The position numbers were made by a program, and so were the translations under genes. The notes beneath the pieces are model-generated. The model was not told the origin of the DNA, did not search any database, and worked only from the letters and a program-made list of their open reading frames with translations. 64,000 nt of DNA from an uncultured Colwellia sp. (GTDB taxonomy: Bacteria > Pseudomonadota > Gammaproteobacteria > Enterobacterales > Alteromonadaceae), in the NCBI GenBank assembly GCA_913058395.1, contig CAJXQI010000010.1, positions 117,861 to 181,860 of the forward strand, given 5' to 3'. This document shows positions 53,960-62,327 of this stretch, piece after piece; position 1 is the stretch's first letter, and each line of letters opens with the position of its first letter.

Positions 53960-55093
53960 ATGAAAAAATTTAATTTAGGTCTAGTGATAAACCCTATTGC
54001 CGGTATTGGTGGCAGCGTGGCTTTAAAGGGCAGTGACGGTGAAGGCATTGCAGAACAAGCGATAGCATTAGGCGCTACCGCAAAGTCTAATGCTAGGGCG
54101 TCGTTAGCTTTGGAAATACTACTACCTTATAAAGACAATATAACTATTTATACGGTATCTGGTGACATGGGGGAAAGCAGTGCCGAAGCGCTTGGTTTTA
54201 CGACAAAAGTGATACATGAAGTTGAAAGTGAGATCACAAGCGAACGTGATACTGAGCAGGCAGTTACTAAATTAATTACTCAAGATATTGATTTACTGTT
54301 ATTTGCTGGTGGTGACGGTACGGCTCGTAATGTTTGCCATATTGTTGAGGATAAATTTCCGGTACTTGGTATTCCTGCCGGTTGTAAAATTCACTCAGGT
54401 GTTTATGCCATAACACCGAAAGCGGCGGGTAGAGTGGTCGAGTTAATGATCACGAATCAACTGGTCAGTTTAACCGATGCTGATGTGATGGATATCGATG
54501 AAAGCTTATTTCGTCAAGGCATTGTTAAAGCTAAACGTTATGGTGAAATGCAAGTACCATCGGAATTACGTTATATTCAAGCGGTTAAATCTGGTGGTAA
54601 AGAATCAGACGAATTAGTGCTGCAAGATATTGCGGCTGATGTTATTTCGAAAATGGATGATGAACTATTTATTATTGGCTCGGGCTCTACCACCGCGTTT
54701 GTTATGGAAGAGTTAGCGCTTGAAAATACCTTACTTGGTGTTGATGCCGTGCAAGAGCAGGAGTTAGTTGCCAGCGATTTAACTGAGCCGAAATTATGGC
54801 AGTTAATTCAAACGTATCAGCAAGATCAGGTTAAGTTGGTGATCACTTTAATTGGTGGTCAAGGGCATATTTTTGGCCGCGGCAATCAACAATTAAGCCC
54901 AAGAGTTATTCGGGCGATTGGCAAAGAAAATATTTATATCATTGCCACTAAAACCAAGCTTAATGCGTTGGATGCTCGTCCGTTAATTACCGATACGGGC
55001 GATAGTAAGTTGGATATGGAGTTGTCAGGTTATCTGCCCGTTATTACGGGTTATAATGATCAAGTATTATATCCGGTGGCCAGCCCGCAATAA
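53960..55093 (+). CDS. ATP-NAD kinase-like (AcoX family) protein
   Basis: The 377-residue protein has the NAD-kinase-like fold: INPIAGIGGSVALKGSDG at the N terminus, a GGDGTARNV nucleotide loop and GIPAGCKIHSGVYAI. It also has a C-terminal GSGSTTAFVMEEL region and ITLIGGQGHIFGRGNQ. Proteins of this group are widespread in gammaproteobacteria, and their substrate is not firmly known. It is distinct from NadK at 35.7 kb. ATG 53960 follows a TTG; it has GAGAG upstream. It stands between epmC and yfcL. Confidence 0.85.
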   Translation: MKKFNLGLVINPIAGIGGSVALKGSDGEGIAEQAIALGATAKSNARASLALEILLPYKDNITIYTVSGDMGESSAEALGFTTKVIHEVESEITSERDTEQAVTKLITQDIDLLLFAGGDGTARNVCHIVEDKFPVLGIPAGCKIHSGVYAITPKAAGRVVELMITNQLVSLTDADVMDIDESLFRQGIVKAKRYGEMQVPSELRYIQAVKSGGKESDELVLQDIAADVISKMDDELFIIGSGSTTAFVMEELALENTLLGVDAVQEQELVASDLTEPKLWQLIQTYQQDQVKLVITLIGGQGHIFGRGNQQLSPRVIRAIGKENIYIIATKTKLNALDARPLITDTGDSKLDMELSGYLPVITGYNDQVLYPVASPQ

Positions 55094-55157
55094 TTACTCT
55101 ACGGACACTTAGATTACCTTTTTATATAATGAACAGGCTGTTGATAGTAACAGCCTA

Positions 55158-55448
55158 ATGACTTTGGACTTAAGTATGAATTTTGAAAACCTTACTGCGC
55201 TTTACCACTATTTAGATGAACAAGTATCACTAGATGTTAGTGCTGATGAACTTTTTGCCGGTAGTTATTTACGTGGTTTTATTAGTTTAGCGGGTAGTGA
55301 ATTTGGTGATGAATCACAGACATTAACTCAAGCACTGGCCGAGAGCATTGATGAAAAGTTAACAGCTGCTCGTACAGAGCTTAGCCCACAAGATCGTCAA
55401 ATTGTGCAAGACTATTGGCAGCATTTACAAAGTGCATTCACTGCATAA
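55158..55448 (+). CDS. yfcL: YfcL family protein
   Basis: The 96-residue protein matches YfcL: DVSADELFAGSYLRGFISLAGSE and LSPQDRQIVQDYWQHLQ. It is small, acidic and helical, and its function is unknown. Its position between the epmC block and mnmC is conserved. ATG 55176, six codons in, is an equally possible start, since neither has a strong ribosome site. A strong terminator follows. Confidence 0.88.
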   Translation: MTLDLSMNFENLTALYHYLDEQVSLDVSADELFAGSYLRGFISLAGSEFGDESQTLTQALAESIDEKLTAARTELSPQDRQIVQDYWQHLQSAFTA

Positions 55449-55463
55449 AACATTGTTGGATAA

Positions 55464-55512
55464 ATAGTAAAGCAGCTTATTCATTGCTGAATTAGCTGCT
55501 TTACTATTTTTT
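55464..55512. terminator. Terminator between yfcL and mnmC
   Basis: ATAGTAAAGCAGCT and AGCTGCTTTACTAT form a 14-bp perfect stem around a 16-base loop, followed by a T run. Confidence 0.9.
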
Positions 55513-55525
55513 TCACTGAATAATC

Positions 55526-55545
55526 AATCCAATCCAATCCAATCC
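55526..55545. repeat. Short AATCC tandem repeat
   Basis: Four exact copies of AATCC lie just beyond the mnmC stop codon. Confidence 0.9.
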
Positions 55546-55558
55546 AAGCGAATAGCGA

Positions 55559-57574
55559 CTAATCAAACTTCCTACGAATAATATCTCTAATAACAAAACG
55601 ATTCGGCGCCAGATTAAATAGTTGTTCATTATTTAATGGGTATGGCGTGCCGCAAATATCGGCTGCTAAAATATCAGCCAGTAGTGGCGCAGTACAAAGC
55701 CCTCGTGCCCCTAAACCTGTCATCATGTATAAGTTATCAATAACTGGTGCTGGTTGATCGTATCGCCAGCGTTTGTCTTTACTTAAATGGCCAAATTGTT
55801 GTTTATGAGCTGCAATATCAGGCATAGCACCAACCATCGGCATATGGTCTGGCGTCATGCAACGCAAACGAGCTTTACTGCTGACAATATCGCTAGCTTT
55901 AAATTCTGCTAAACCCGGTAAACACTTCTCAAGCATATTAAGGTTGTATTCGTCCTCTTCCGTTTTCGCCGTCATATCAAAATTATTTTTTTGAAAAGTA
56001 GCCCCTATACAATGAAGGTTATCGTTTTTCGGCGTTAAATAGCCTTTGTGGCAAATTACTGTTGATAACGCGTTAACTTTTTCATTGCTAGCCATGCTCG
56101 TAACCTGGCCACGAACTGAGGTTAGAGGTAATTGTTCAATGATATTTAATGGAATACCTTGAGCGCCACCACAGTATATTAAAACCTTGGCTTTAAAATC
56201 TTTAGCAGTGCTATGTAATAGCCAACCTCCATTAGCTTGTTGGCTAATTTTATTGATTTTAATACCTGTTTCAATACGTAAGCGGTTTGTTGACTCAGCG
56301 GCTTTAAATACTTGTTTTACTAATTGTGCTGGTGCGATCCATCCAGCTTTTGGAAAAAATAATCCGCCGTGATCTAAAGCAATGCCAGCCAATTTGCTCG
56401 CTTGTTCTTTATCTACACTGTGAATTAAGCTTTTAGGCCAAATGTTAGAATGGGCAATATGCTGTTGGCGTAATTCCAATGCAGGTTTATACGATATTTC
56501 TAAAAGCCCGCACCAATCATGATCATAACTAAAACCTTGCTCAGCAATGTCCTTATAACAATTGACCGCTTGTTCAAAAGCTTGTTGATAAAATAGACTG
56601 ATATCGTCAGCTTGTTGGTGAATAAGCGGATACAAGGCGCCAATATTGTTACTTGATGCACCTTGAGCAACGCTGAAGTCTTGACAATAAACGGTAACTT
56701 TAACGCCGCTTTTTGTTAATGCATAAGCAGCACAAGCCGAGGCTATACCGCCACCAATAATGCTGACATGCTGTGGTTTTGCAATGATTTTTCGCTGCTG
56801 ATAGCCTTTTCCTGAATGTGGATTGTGCTGAAAAATACCAGTTAACATTTCACTTTTTTTACCGTCTGAAATACGCTTCTCAACTCTAAAACCAGCGGAA
56901 ATAAGTTGGCGCTTAACGTTACCTGACACGGTAAAAGTTGCGATTGTTGCTTGTTCTTTTGAGAGCCGAGTTATTTGTTGAAAAAGCTCAGGTTGCCACA
57001 TTTCAGGATTTTTTGCTGGTGAAAAACCATCAAGAAACCAAGCATCAACTATCGCCATATGCCGATGGTGCTTCTGTGCTGAAAGTGTTGATAGTCCCTG
57101 TGTTGCATCATCAAATATTAATTGTAATGTCACTGCGCCATCGAGAAAGTTTAAGATTACATTTTCTTTTGGCGTGTCAGGGTATTGCGCAATCAGTTGC
57201 TGACTATATTCATTAAGCTGAGGTAATATTTTTAACGACTGTATAAGTTGTGCTTTAGATAGTGGATATTTTTCGACGCTGATAAAATGCAATGACTTTT
57301 TTTCAGAAACTTCAAAGCGCTTAAGTGATTCGCTTTGCTGTAATTGGTGAAATATTTTTAGCGTTAATAAAAAATTTAATCCAGTGCCAAAACCAGTTTC
57401 TGCAATAACAAACTTGTTAGAGCAATTAGCGAGTCTTGCTTGAATATTATTACCTTCAATAAATACGCATTCGCTCTGGTTTGTACCTTGTGCCGTATCA
57501 AAATAGATGTCATCAAACATGGTTGAGTAGGGGGAGCCGTCATTTTGAAAAGTAATATTTGTTTGATTAGTCAC
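55559..57574 (-). CDS. mnmC: Bifunctional tRNA 5-methylaminomethyl-2-thiouridine synthase MnmC
   Basis: The 671-residue protein joins an N-terminal methyltransferase (MnmC1, about 1-250, with [15 protein letters not shown] and [16 protein letters not shown]) and a C-terminal FAD oxidoreductase (MnmC2, about 268-660, with [15 protein letters not shown] and [12 protein letters not shown]). It converts cmnm5s2U or nm5s2U to mnm5s2U at tRNA position 34. The start is GTG with no strong ribosome site. It is divergent from fabB, the same pairing as in E. coli. Confidence 0.95.
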   Translation of the reverse strand: MTNQTNITFQNDGSPYSTMFDDIYFDTAQGTNQSECVFIEGNNIQARLANCSNKFVIAETGFGTGLNFLLTLKIFHQLQQSESLKRFEVSEKKSLHFISVEKYPLSKAQLIQSLKILPQLNEYSQQLIAQYPDTPKENVILNFLDGAVTLQLIFDDATQGLSTLSAQKHHRHMAIVDAWFLDGFSPAKNPEMWQPELFQQITRLSKEQATIATFTVSGNVKRQLISAGFRVEKRISDGKKSEMLTGIFQHNPHSGKGYQQRKIIAKPQHVSIIGGGIASACAAYALTKSGVKVTVYCQDFSVAQGASSNNIGALYPLIHQQADDISLFYQQAFEQAVNCYKDIAEQGFSYDHDWCGLLEISYKPALELRQQHIAHSNIWPKSLIHSVDKEQASKLAGIALDHGGLFFPKAGWIAPAQLVKQVFKAAESTNRLRIETGIKINKISQQANGGWLLHSTAKDFKAKVLIYCGGAQGIPLNIIEQLPLTSVRGQVTSMASNEKVNALSTVICHKGYLTPKNDNLHCIGATFQKNNFDMTAKTEEDEYNLNMLEKCLPGLAEFKASDIVSSKARLRCMTPDHMPMVGAMPDIAAHKQQFGHLSKDKRWRYDQPAPVIDNLYMMTGLGARGLCTAPLLADILAADICGTPYPLNNEQLFNLAPNRFVIRDIIRRKFD

Positions 57575-57664
57575 AATATTTAATGTCTTTTAGTTGTCGT
57601 TAGGTATAAAAAAAGGTTATTTTACCGTGCATTACAAGGTTTTGTCATAAAAATGCAATTACTC

Positions 57665-57682
57665 AGTGTACAAGTGTACGCT
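57665..57682. promoter_or_regulatory. FabR-type operator upstream of fabB
   Basis: AGTGTACAAGTGTACGCT is an 18-bp palindrome with one mismatch. It resembles the E. coli FabR site (AGCGTACA..TGTACGCT half-sites) that controls fabB and fabA. It lies 72 bp before the fabB start in the promoter region. Confidence 0.75.
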
Positions 57683-57753
57683 GGACAGACCAGTATAGGG
57701 GGCAAAAGTCTGTATGATACGCCCAGATTTTTTAATTGAATATGGTTATTTAA

Positions 57754-58965
57754 ATGAAACGTGTAGTTATCACCGGATTAGGTATTGTATCAAGTATTGG
57801 TAATGATGCAGAAGAAGTATTAGCGTCATTACAAACAGGTCGTTCAGGTATTACTAACTCAGAAAGTTTTGCTGAAAAAGGTTTACGCAGCCAAGTTTGG
57901 GGCAAGCCTGAGATTGAAGTTAAAGAACATATTGATCGTAAAGCGTTACGCTTTATGGGTGAAGCATCTGCATATGCTTACATTGCTATGGACCAAGCAA
58001 TTAAAGATTCTAAATTAGCACCTGAGCAAGTTTCTAATTTCCGCACAGGTATCGTTGCTGGCTCTGGCGGCGCTTCTTCAGAAAACGTAGTTAATTCTGC
58101 TGATACTCTTCGTGAGAAAGGCGTAAAACGTGTTGGTCCTTATGCGGTACCAAAAACTATGTCGAGCACTATCTCGGCTTGTTTAGCGACACCTTTTAAA
58201 ATTTTAGGCGTTAACTATTCAATTAGCTCTGCTTGTGCAACAAGTGCTCATTGTATTGGTCATGCTGCTGAGTTGATTCAATTAGGTAAGCAAGACGTAG
58301 TATTTGCTGGTGGCGGTGAAGAAGTTCATTGGTCATTAGCGATGATGTTTGACGGCATGGGCGCATTATCTTCTAAATATAATGAAACACCTGCTGAAGC
58401 TTCACGTACTTACGATGCTGACCGTGACGGTTTTGTTATCTCTGGCGGTGGCGGTATGGTTGTTGTTGAAGAACTTGAACACGCATTAGCACGTGGTGCA
58501 CATATTTATGCTGAGATCGTTGGTTACGGCGCAACGTCTGATGGTTATGATATGGTTGCTCCAAGCGGTGAAGGCGCAATTCGTTGTATGGAACAAGCCA
58601 TGCACGGTGTTGACGCGAAAGTTGATTACTTAAACACTCACGGTACTTCTACGCCAGTTGGTGATGTTAAAGAGCTTGGTGCTATTCAAGCGGTATTTGG
58701 TGATGATTCACCAGCGATTAGTGCAACAAAAGCAATGACCGGACATGCATTGGGCGCTGCTGGTGTTCATGAAGCTATTTATTCATTGTTAATGATGGAA
58801 AATAACTTTGTTGCGCCATCTATCAACATTAATACTTTAGATGAAAAAGCTGAAGGTTTAGATATTGTTACTGAAAAACGTGATATGGAACTAAATTTGG
58901 TTATGTCTAACAGCTTTGGCTTTGGTGGCACAAACGCTACTTTGGTTATGCAAAAATATAAGTAA
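57754..58965 (+). CDS. fabB: 3-oxoacyl-ACP synthase I (FabB)
   Basis: The 403-residue condensing enzyme elongates acyl-ACP and is essential for unsaturated fatty acids in E. coli-type pathways. It starts [18 protein letters not shown]. The catalytic Cys lies in [14 protein letters not shown] and the two active-site His in [11 protein letters not shown] and [11 protein letters not shown]. The end has the [11 protein letters not shown] glycine-rich motif. A FabR-like site precedes it. Codon use is that of a highly expressed gene. Confidence 0.97.
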   Translation: MKRVVITGLGIVSSIGNDAEEVLASLQTGRSGITNSESFAEKGLRSQVWGKPEIEVKEHIDRKALRFMGEASAYAYIAMDQAIKDSKLAPEQVSNFRTGIVAGSGGASSENVVNSADTLREKGVKRVGPYAVPKTMSSTISACLATPFKILGVNYSISSACATSAHCIGHAAELIQLGKQDVVFAGGGEEVHWSLAMMFDGMGALSSKYNETPAEASRTYDADRDGFVISGGGGMVVVEELEHALARGAHIYAEIVGYGATSDGYDMVAPSGEGAIRCMEQAMHGVDAKVDYLNTHGTSTPVGDVKELGAIQAVFGDDSPAISATKAMTGHALGAAGVHEAIYSLLMMENNFVAPSININTLDEKAEGLDIVTEKRDMELNLVMSNSFGFGGTNATLVMQKYK

Positions 58966-59002
58966 TCGTATATTAACCTTCGGTTAAGCTGAATTACTGA
59001 TT

Positions 59003-59029
59003 AAGCCGCTACCTGTAGCGGCTTTTTTA
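59003..59029 (+). terminator. Terminator of fabB
   Basis: AAGCCGCTA and TAGCGGCTT pair around CCTG and are followed by a T run. Confidence 0.93.
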
Positions 59030-59310
59030 TGTTCAGGATGAACGGTATGGCGCGATCACATGGATGTGAAAGAGCGCCGATGTTCAGGCCTTTCTCAGAC
59101 ATCCTGTCTTACAAGGCATTAGTGCACCTCGGTAATTGCTCCTGCATTACTCTAATGACCTACATCCCTGCAGGCAATGGCGCGATCACATCGCCATTCA
59201 TAGCCATCTCGGTAATTGCTCCTGGCATTACTCTAATAACTTATATCCATATAAGAGCATGGCTTCACGGCATTAAAGCGTCCTTGCTTGTCGATGTGAA
59301 AGAGCGCTGA
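59030..59310. repeat. Structured repeat copy B plus a rearranged tandem cluster
   Basis: Copy B (59030-59088) has the hairpin GGCGC (59049-59053) / GCGCC (59074-59078) and TCACAT / ATGTGA, as in copy A. Further on, a split copy C (GGCGCGATCACAT at 59179-59191, ATGTGAAAGAGCGCT at 59294-59308) surrounds about 100 bp. The 33-bp tract starting CTCGGTAATTGCTCC occurs at 59128-59160 and, slightly diverged, at 59208-59240. A 93-residue open frame spans this region but is not a gene. Confidence 0.85.
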
Positions 59311-59452
59311 TGTTTAAACTGAAGGATAGGTTTTTCTCTCTAGATCTAAAGTATAGATAAATAGACTAAATAACTAAGCTATCAAGATTTTTTTATGAAT
59401 TATATTAGTTATAATAGCCTGCTTATTTATTAGCTATTTTGTAAGTCATATC
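59311..59452. other. Remainder of the fabB-downstream gap
   Basis: With the repeat cluster this is a gene-free stretch of about 490 bp. The promoter for the tautomerase gene should lie here. Confidence 0.5.
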
Positions 59453-59803
59453 ATGCCTCACTGTATTGTCGAGTATTCTGCAAAAATTACTGAAACCTTG
59501 CCTGTAGAGCAGCTAATGCACGCTGTTTATAAAGGTGCTAATCAAAGTGAATTATTTACCGCTTCAGATATTAAAGTGCGAGCGACTGCTTTTGATGATT
59601 TTTACTTACCAGGCGCAGAGCAAGCCTTTGTGCATGTAAACTTAAAAATATTGTCAGGTCGTGATTTGGCGCAACGTAAAAATCTTTCTGAAAGCGTTAG
59701 TAATCAACTTGAACGTTTAGGTATTGAAAACGCAGCTATTACGGTGGAAGTGACAAATATCGAAAAAGAAAGTTATGCTAAAAAATTGACAGTAACACGC
59801 TAG
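59453..59803 (+). CDS. 5-carboxymethyl-2-hydroxymuconate isomerase-like tautomerase
   Basis: The 116-residue protein begins MPHCIVEYS; the N-terminal Pro after the initiator Met is the catalytic base in the tautomerase superfamily. It continues with the CHMI pattern (AFVHVNLKILSGRDLAQRKNLSESV). In E. coli C the relative HpaF acts in homoprotocatechuate breakdown, but no other gene of that pathway is nearby, so the true substrate here is open. It lies 56 bp before pdxB. Confidence 0.85.
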   Translation: MPHCIVEYSAKITETLPVEQLMHAVYKGANQSELFTASDIKVRATAFDDFYLPGAEQAFVHVNLKILSGRDLAQRKNLSESVSNQLERLGIENAAITVEVTNIEKESYAKKLTVTR

Positions 59804-59859
59804 TTTTAGCGTATTAATTTAATGTTAGAAATAGCACTATAAACGATACTTGGAAGTTT

Positions 59860-60990
59860 ATGATGAATATATTTTATGATGAAAATATGCCGTTTGCAGC
59901 AGAGTTTTTTGCTGACTTAGGCATATTAACGCCTTTCTCTGGTCGTTCTTTATCTGCAAATGATGTCAGCGACGCTGATGTATTACTAGTGCGCTCAATT
60001 ACTAAAGTAAATGAAGCTTTGTTGAATGAGAATACCCAATTAAGTTTTGTAGGTACCGCGACTATTGGCGTTGACCATATTGATCAAAGCTATTTAGCAC
60101 ATCGAAATATTAATTTTAACTCAGCGCCAGGTTGCAATGCGATATCAGTAGCTGAATATGTATTGAGTGCAATGGTTGTTTTAGCTGAACGTTATTTACT
60201 TAGTCTGTCAGGCTTAACTGTGGGCATTATTGGCGCAGGTAATACTGGCTCGAGATTAAGTGAAAAGTTGAGGGCATTAAATATTGCCCATGTTTTATGT
60301 GATCCTATACTCGCTGAAAGTTCATCTGATGGGCGAAGCTTTGTAACGCTTGAACAAGCGCTAAGCTGCGACGTTATTTCACTGCATGTGCCATTAACTC
60401 GCGAAGGTGAGCACCCAACTTATCATTTATTAGATGCAGAACGCTTGTCACAGTTAAATGAAAGCCAAATTCTTATTAATGCCTGTCGCGGTGAAGTTAT
60501 TGATAACCAAGCATTACTTAAAATGAAGCAAGCAGGGCACCCATTGAAGTTAGTTCTAGATGTGTGGGAAGCTGAACCGAATATATTAACGCCGTTAATT
60601 GAATATTGTGAAATAACCACTGCACACATTGCCGGTTATAGCTTAGAAGGAAAAGCTCGTGGCACAGAAATGTTGTATCGGGCATTATGTCAACAGCTGA
60701 ATATTTCACCGAATAAACACTTAAGTGACTTTTTGCCGACACCACAGATTGACTCTGTTGAAATAAAGCAAGAGTTTGATGAAATACTGCTAAACCAGAT
60801 GGTGAAAATGGTATACGATGTCAGACGTGATGATGCTATTTTTCGTCAACAAATTAACATTCAAGGATTTGACCATATTCGTAAAACCTACCCGACTCGC
60901 CGGGAGTTTTCGTCAATATCGGTTGGCTTGAATAATGTGTCGAGCTTAGATGTGATACATCAGCTTGGCTTTAATAAAAAACTTAGATAA
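59860..60990 (+). CDS. pdxB: Erythronate-4-phosphate dehydrogenase
   Basis: The 376-residue enzyme oxidises 4-phosphoerythronate in pyridoxal phosphate synthesis. It has the D-2-hydroxyacid dehydrogenase Rossmann motif (VGIIGAGNTGSRL) and DVISLHVPLTREGEHPTYHL. INACRGEVID carries the substrate Arg, VLDVWEAEP follows, and the catalytic His lies in TTAHIAGYSLEGKARGT. The PdxB-specific C-terminal dimerisation domain (about 290-376) is present. Two ATG codons stand in tandem at the start, with GGAAG before them. It is followed by asd after 13 bp, as pdxB-usg are paired in E. coli. Confidence 0.95.
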   Translation: MMNIFYDENMPFAAEFFADLGILTPFSGRSLSANDVSDADVLLVRSITKVNEALLNENTQLSFVGTATIGVDHIDQSYLAHRNINFNSAPGCNAISVAEYVLSAMVVLAERYLLSLSGLTVGIIGAGNTGSRLSEKLRALNIAHVLCDPILAESSSDGRSFVTLEQALSCDVISLHVPLTREGEHPTYHLLDAERLSQLNESQILINACRGEVIDNQALLKMKQAGHPLKLVLDVWEAEPNILTPLIEYCEITTAHIAGYSLEGKARGTEMLYRALCQQLNISPNKHLSDFLPTPQIDSVEIKQEFDEILLNQMVKMVYDVRRDDAIFRQQINIQGFDHIRKTYPTRREFSSISVGLNNVSSLDVIHQLGFNKKLR

Positions 60991-61003
60991 AAGAGAGAGG
61001 AAC

Positions 61004-62029
61004 ATGGCACAGAAATTTGATATTTGCGTACTGGGTGCAACAGGATTAGTTGGCAAAACCATTATTGAAATACTTGAAGAACGCGATTTTCCTATTAATA
61101 AACTTTACCCATTGGCGAGCGCTCGCTCTGCCGGAGAGTTTATTGAATTTAATGGCGAAAGTGTTGAAGTATTAGACGCAGATAATTTCGATTGGAGCCT
61201 AGCTCAAATTGGTTTCTTTTCTGCTGGCGGCAATATTTCTGCACAATTTGCGCCTATTGCAGCAGATGCTGGCTGTATTGTTATCGATAATACCTCAGAG
61301 TTTCGATACGACGCTGATATTCCACTAGTTGTGCCAGAAGTTAATCCTCATGCACTAGCTGAATATCGTAATCGTAATATTATTGCCAACCCGAACTGTT
61401 CAACTATTCAGATGATGGTAGCGTTAAAGCCTATTTATGATGCCGTTGGCATTTCACGTGTTAACGTAAGTACTTATCAATCAGTTTCTGGTGGTGGCAA
61501 AGATGCGATGGATGAATTGGCTAAACAAACAGCTGCCTTATTAAGTGGCAAGCCTGTTGAGTCAAAGAATTTTCCACGCCAGATAGCGTTTAATGTTATT
61601 CCGCAAATTGATGTATTTCTAGAGAATGGTTATACCAAAGAAGAAATGAAAATGGTGTGGGAAACTCAAAAAATATTGGGTGATGACAATGTCTTAGTTA
61701 ACCCTACCGCTGTACGTGTACCGGTATTTTTTGGCCATGGTGAATCACTACATATTGAAACTAACTCGCCAATTTCTGCCGAAGAAGTGAAAAACTTGTT
61801 GAGTGAAGCGCCAGGTATTGTAGTTTGTCATAATGATGAAGACTTTCCAACACAAATTGGCGACGCCAGTGGTAAAGACGAGACATTTGTTGGGCGAATT
61901 CGAGAAGATATTAGTCATAACAGTGGTATTAATATGTGGATTGTTGCTGATAATGTGCGAAAAGGCGCAGCAACGAACAGTATTCAAATTGCTGAGTTAT
62001 TGATTAAAGATCATTTATCGGAATATTAA
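61004..62029 (+). CDS. asd: Aspartate-semialdehyde dehydrogenase
   Basis: The 341-residue enzyme makes aspartate semialdehyde for lysine, threonine and methionine synthesis. It has the NADP loop VLGATGLVGKTIIEIL, the catalytic Cys in NPNCSTIQ, SGGGKDAMDELAKQ and the active-site His in FGHGESLHIE. The position after pdxB is that of E. coli usg, a paralogue that lacks the catalytic Cys; here the Cys is present, so the protein looks active. The frame opens upstream inside pdxB, but ATG 61004 with AGAGAGG before it is the start. Confidence 0.93.
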   Translation: MAQKFDICVLGATGLVGKTIIEILEERDFPINKLYPLASARSAGEFIEFNGESVEVLDADNFDWSLAQIGFFSAGGNISAQFAPIAADAGCIVIDNTSEFRYDADIPLVVPEVNPHALAEYRNRNIIANPNCSTIQMMVALKPIYDAVGISRVNVSTYQSVSGGGKDAMDELAKQTAALLSGKPVESKNFPRQIAFNVIPQIDVFLENGYTKEEMKMVWETQKILGDDNVLVNPTAVRVPVFFGHGESLHIETNSPISAEEVKNLLSEAPGIVVCHNDEDFPTQIGDASGKDETFVGRIREDISHNSGINMWIVADNVRKGAATNSIQIAELLIKDHLSEY

Positions 62030-62075
62030 GCACAAATTAATTAATCTAAGTAACAGATTTATTAAAGAAAACTAG

Positions 62076-62109
62076 AAACCTGTCGTTATAATAAACGACA
62101 GGTTTTTTT
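62076..62109. terminator. Terminator of pdxB-asd
   Basis: AAACCTGTCGTT and AACGACAGGTTT form a 12-bp perfect stem, followed by a long T run. Confidence 0.94.
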
Positions 62110-62327
62110 TTATCTCAATTATGGTGATAGTGATTAATTTTACTTTCATTAAATTAACGATAAGATGAGTATTACCGCGCTAACTTGATAATATAGTCGA
62201 ACGTAAAAAAAATTTACCAAGTGCTGTAAAACAAGAACTCCACAATTGGAATAATCTTTGCTTTACAATCCCCTGACTTGGTCCCGTCAATGTATTGGCG
62301 AAATATAATTATAAATAGGAAACCTTA

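Noticed and set aside
59029..59310. 93-codon plus-strand frame downstream of fabB
   Set aside because: It consists wholly of intergenic repeats and begins inside the fabB terminator.
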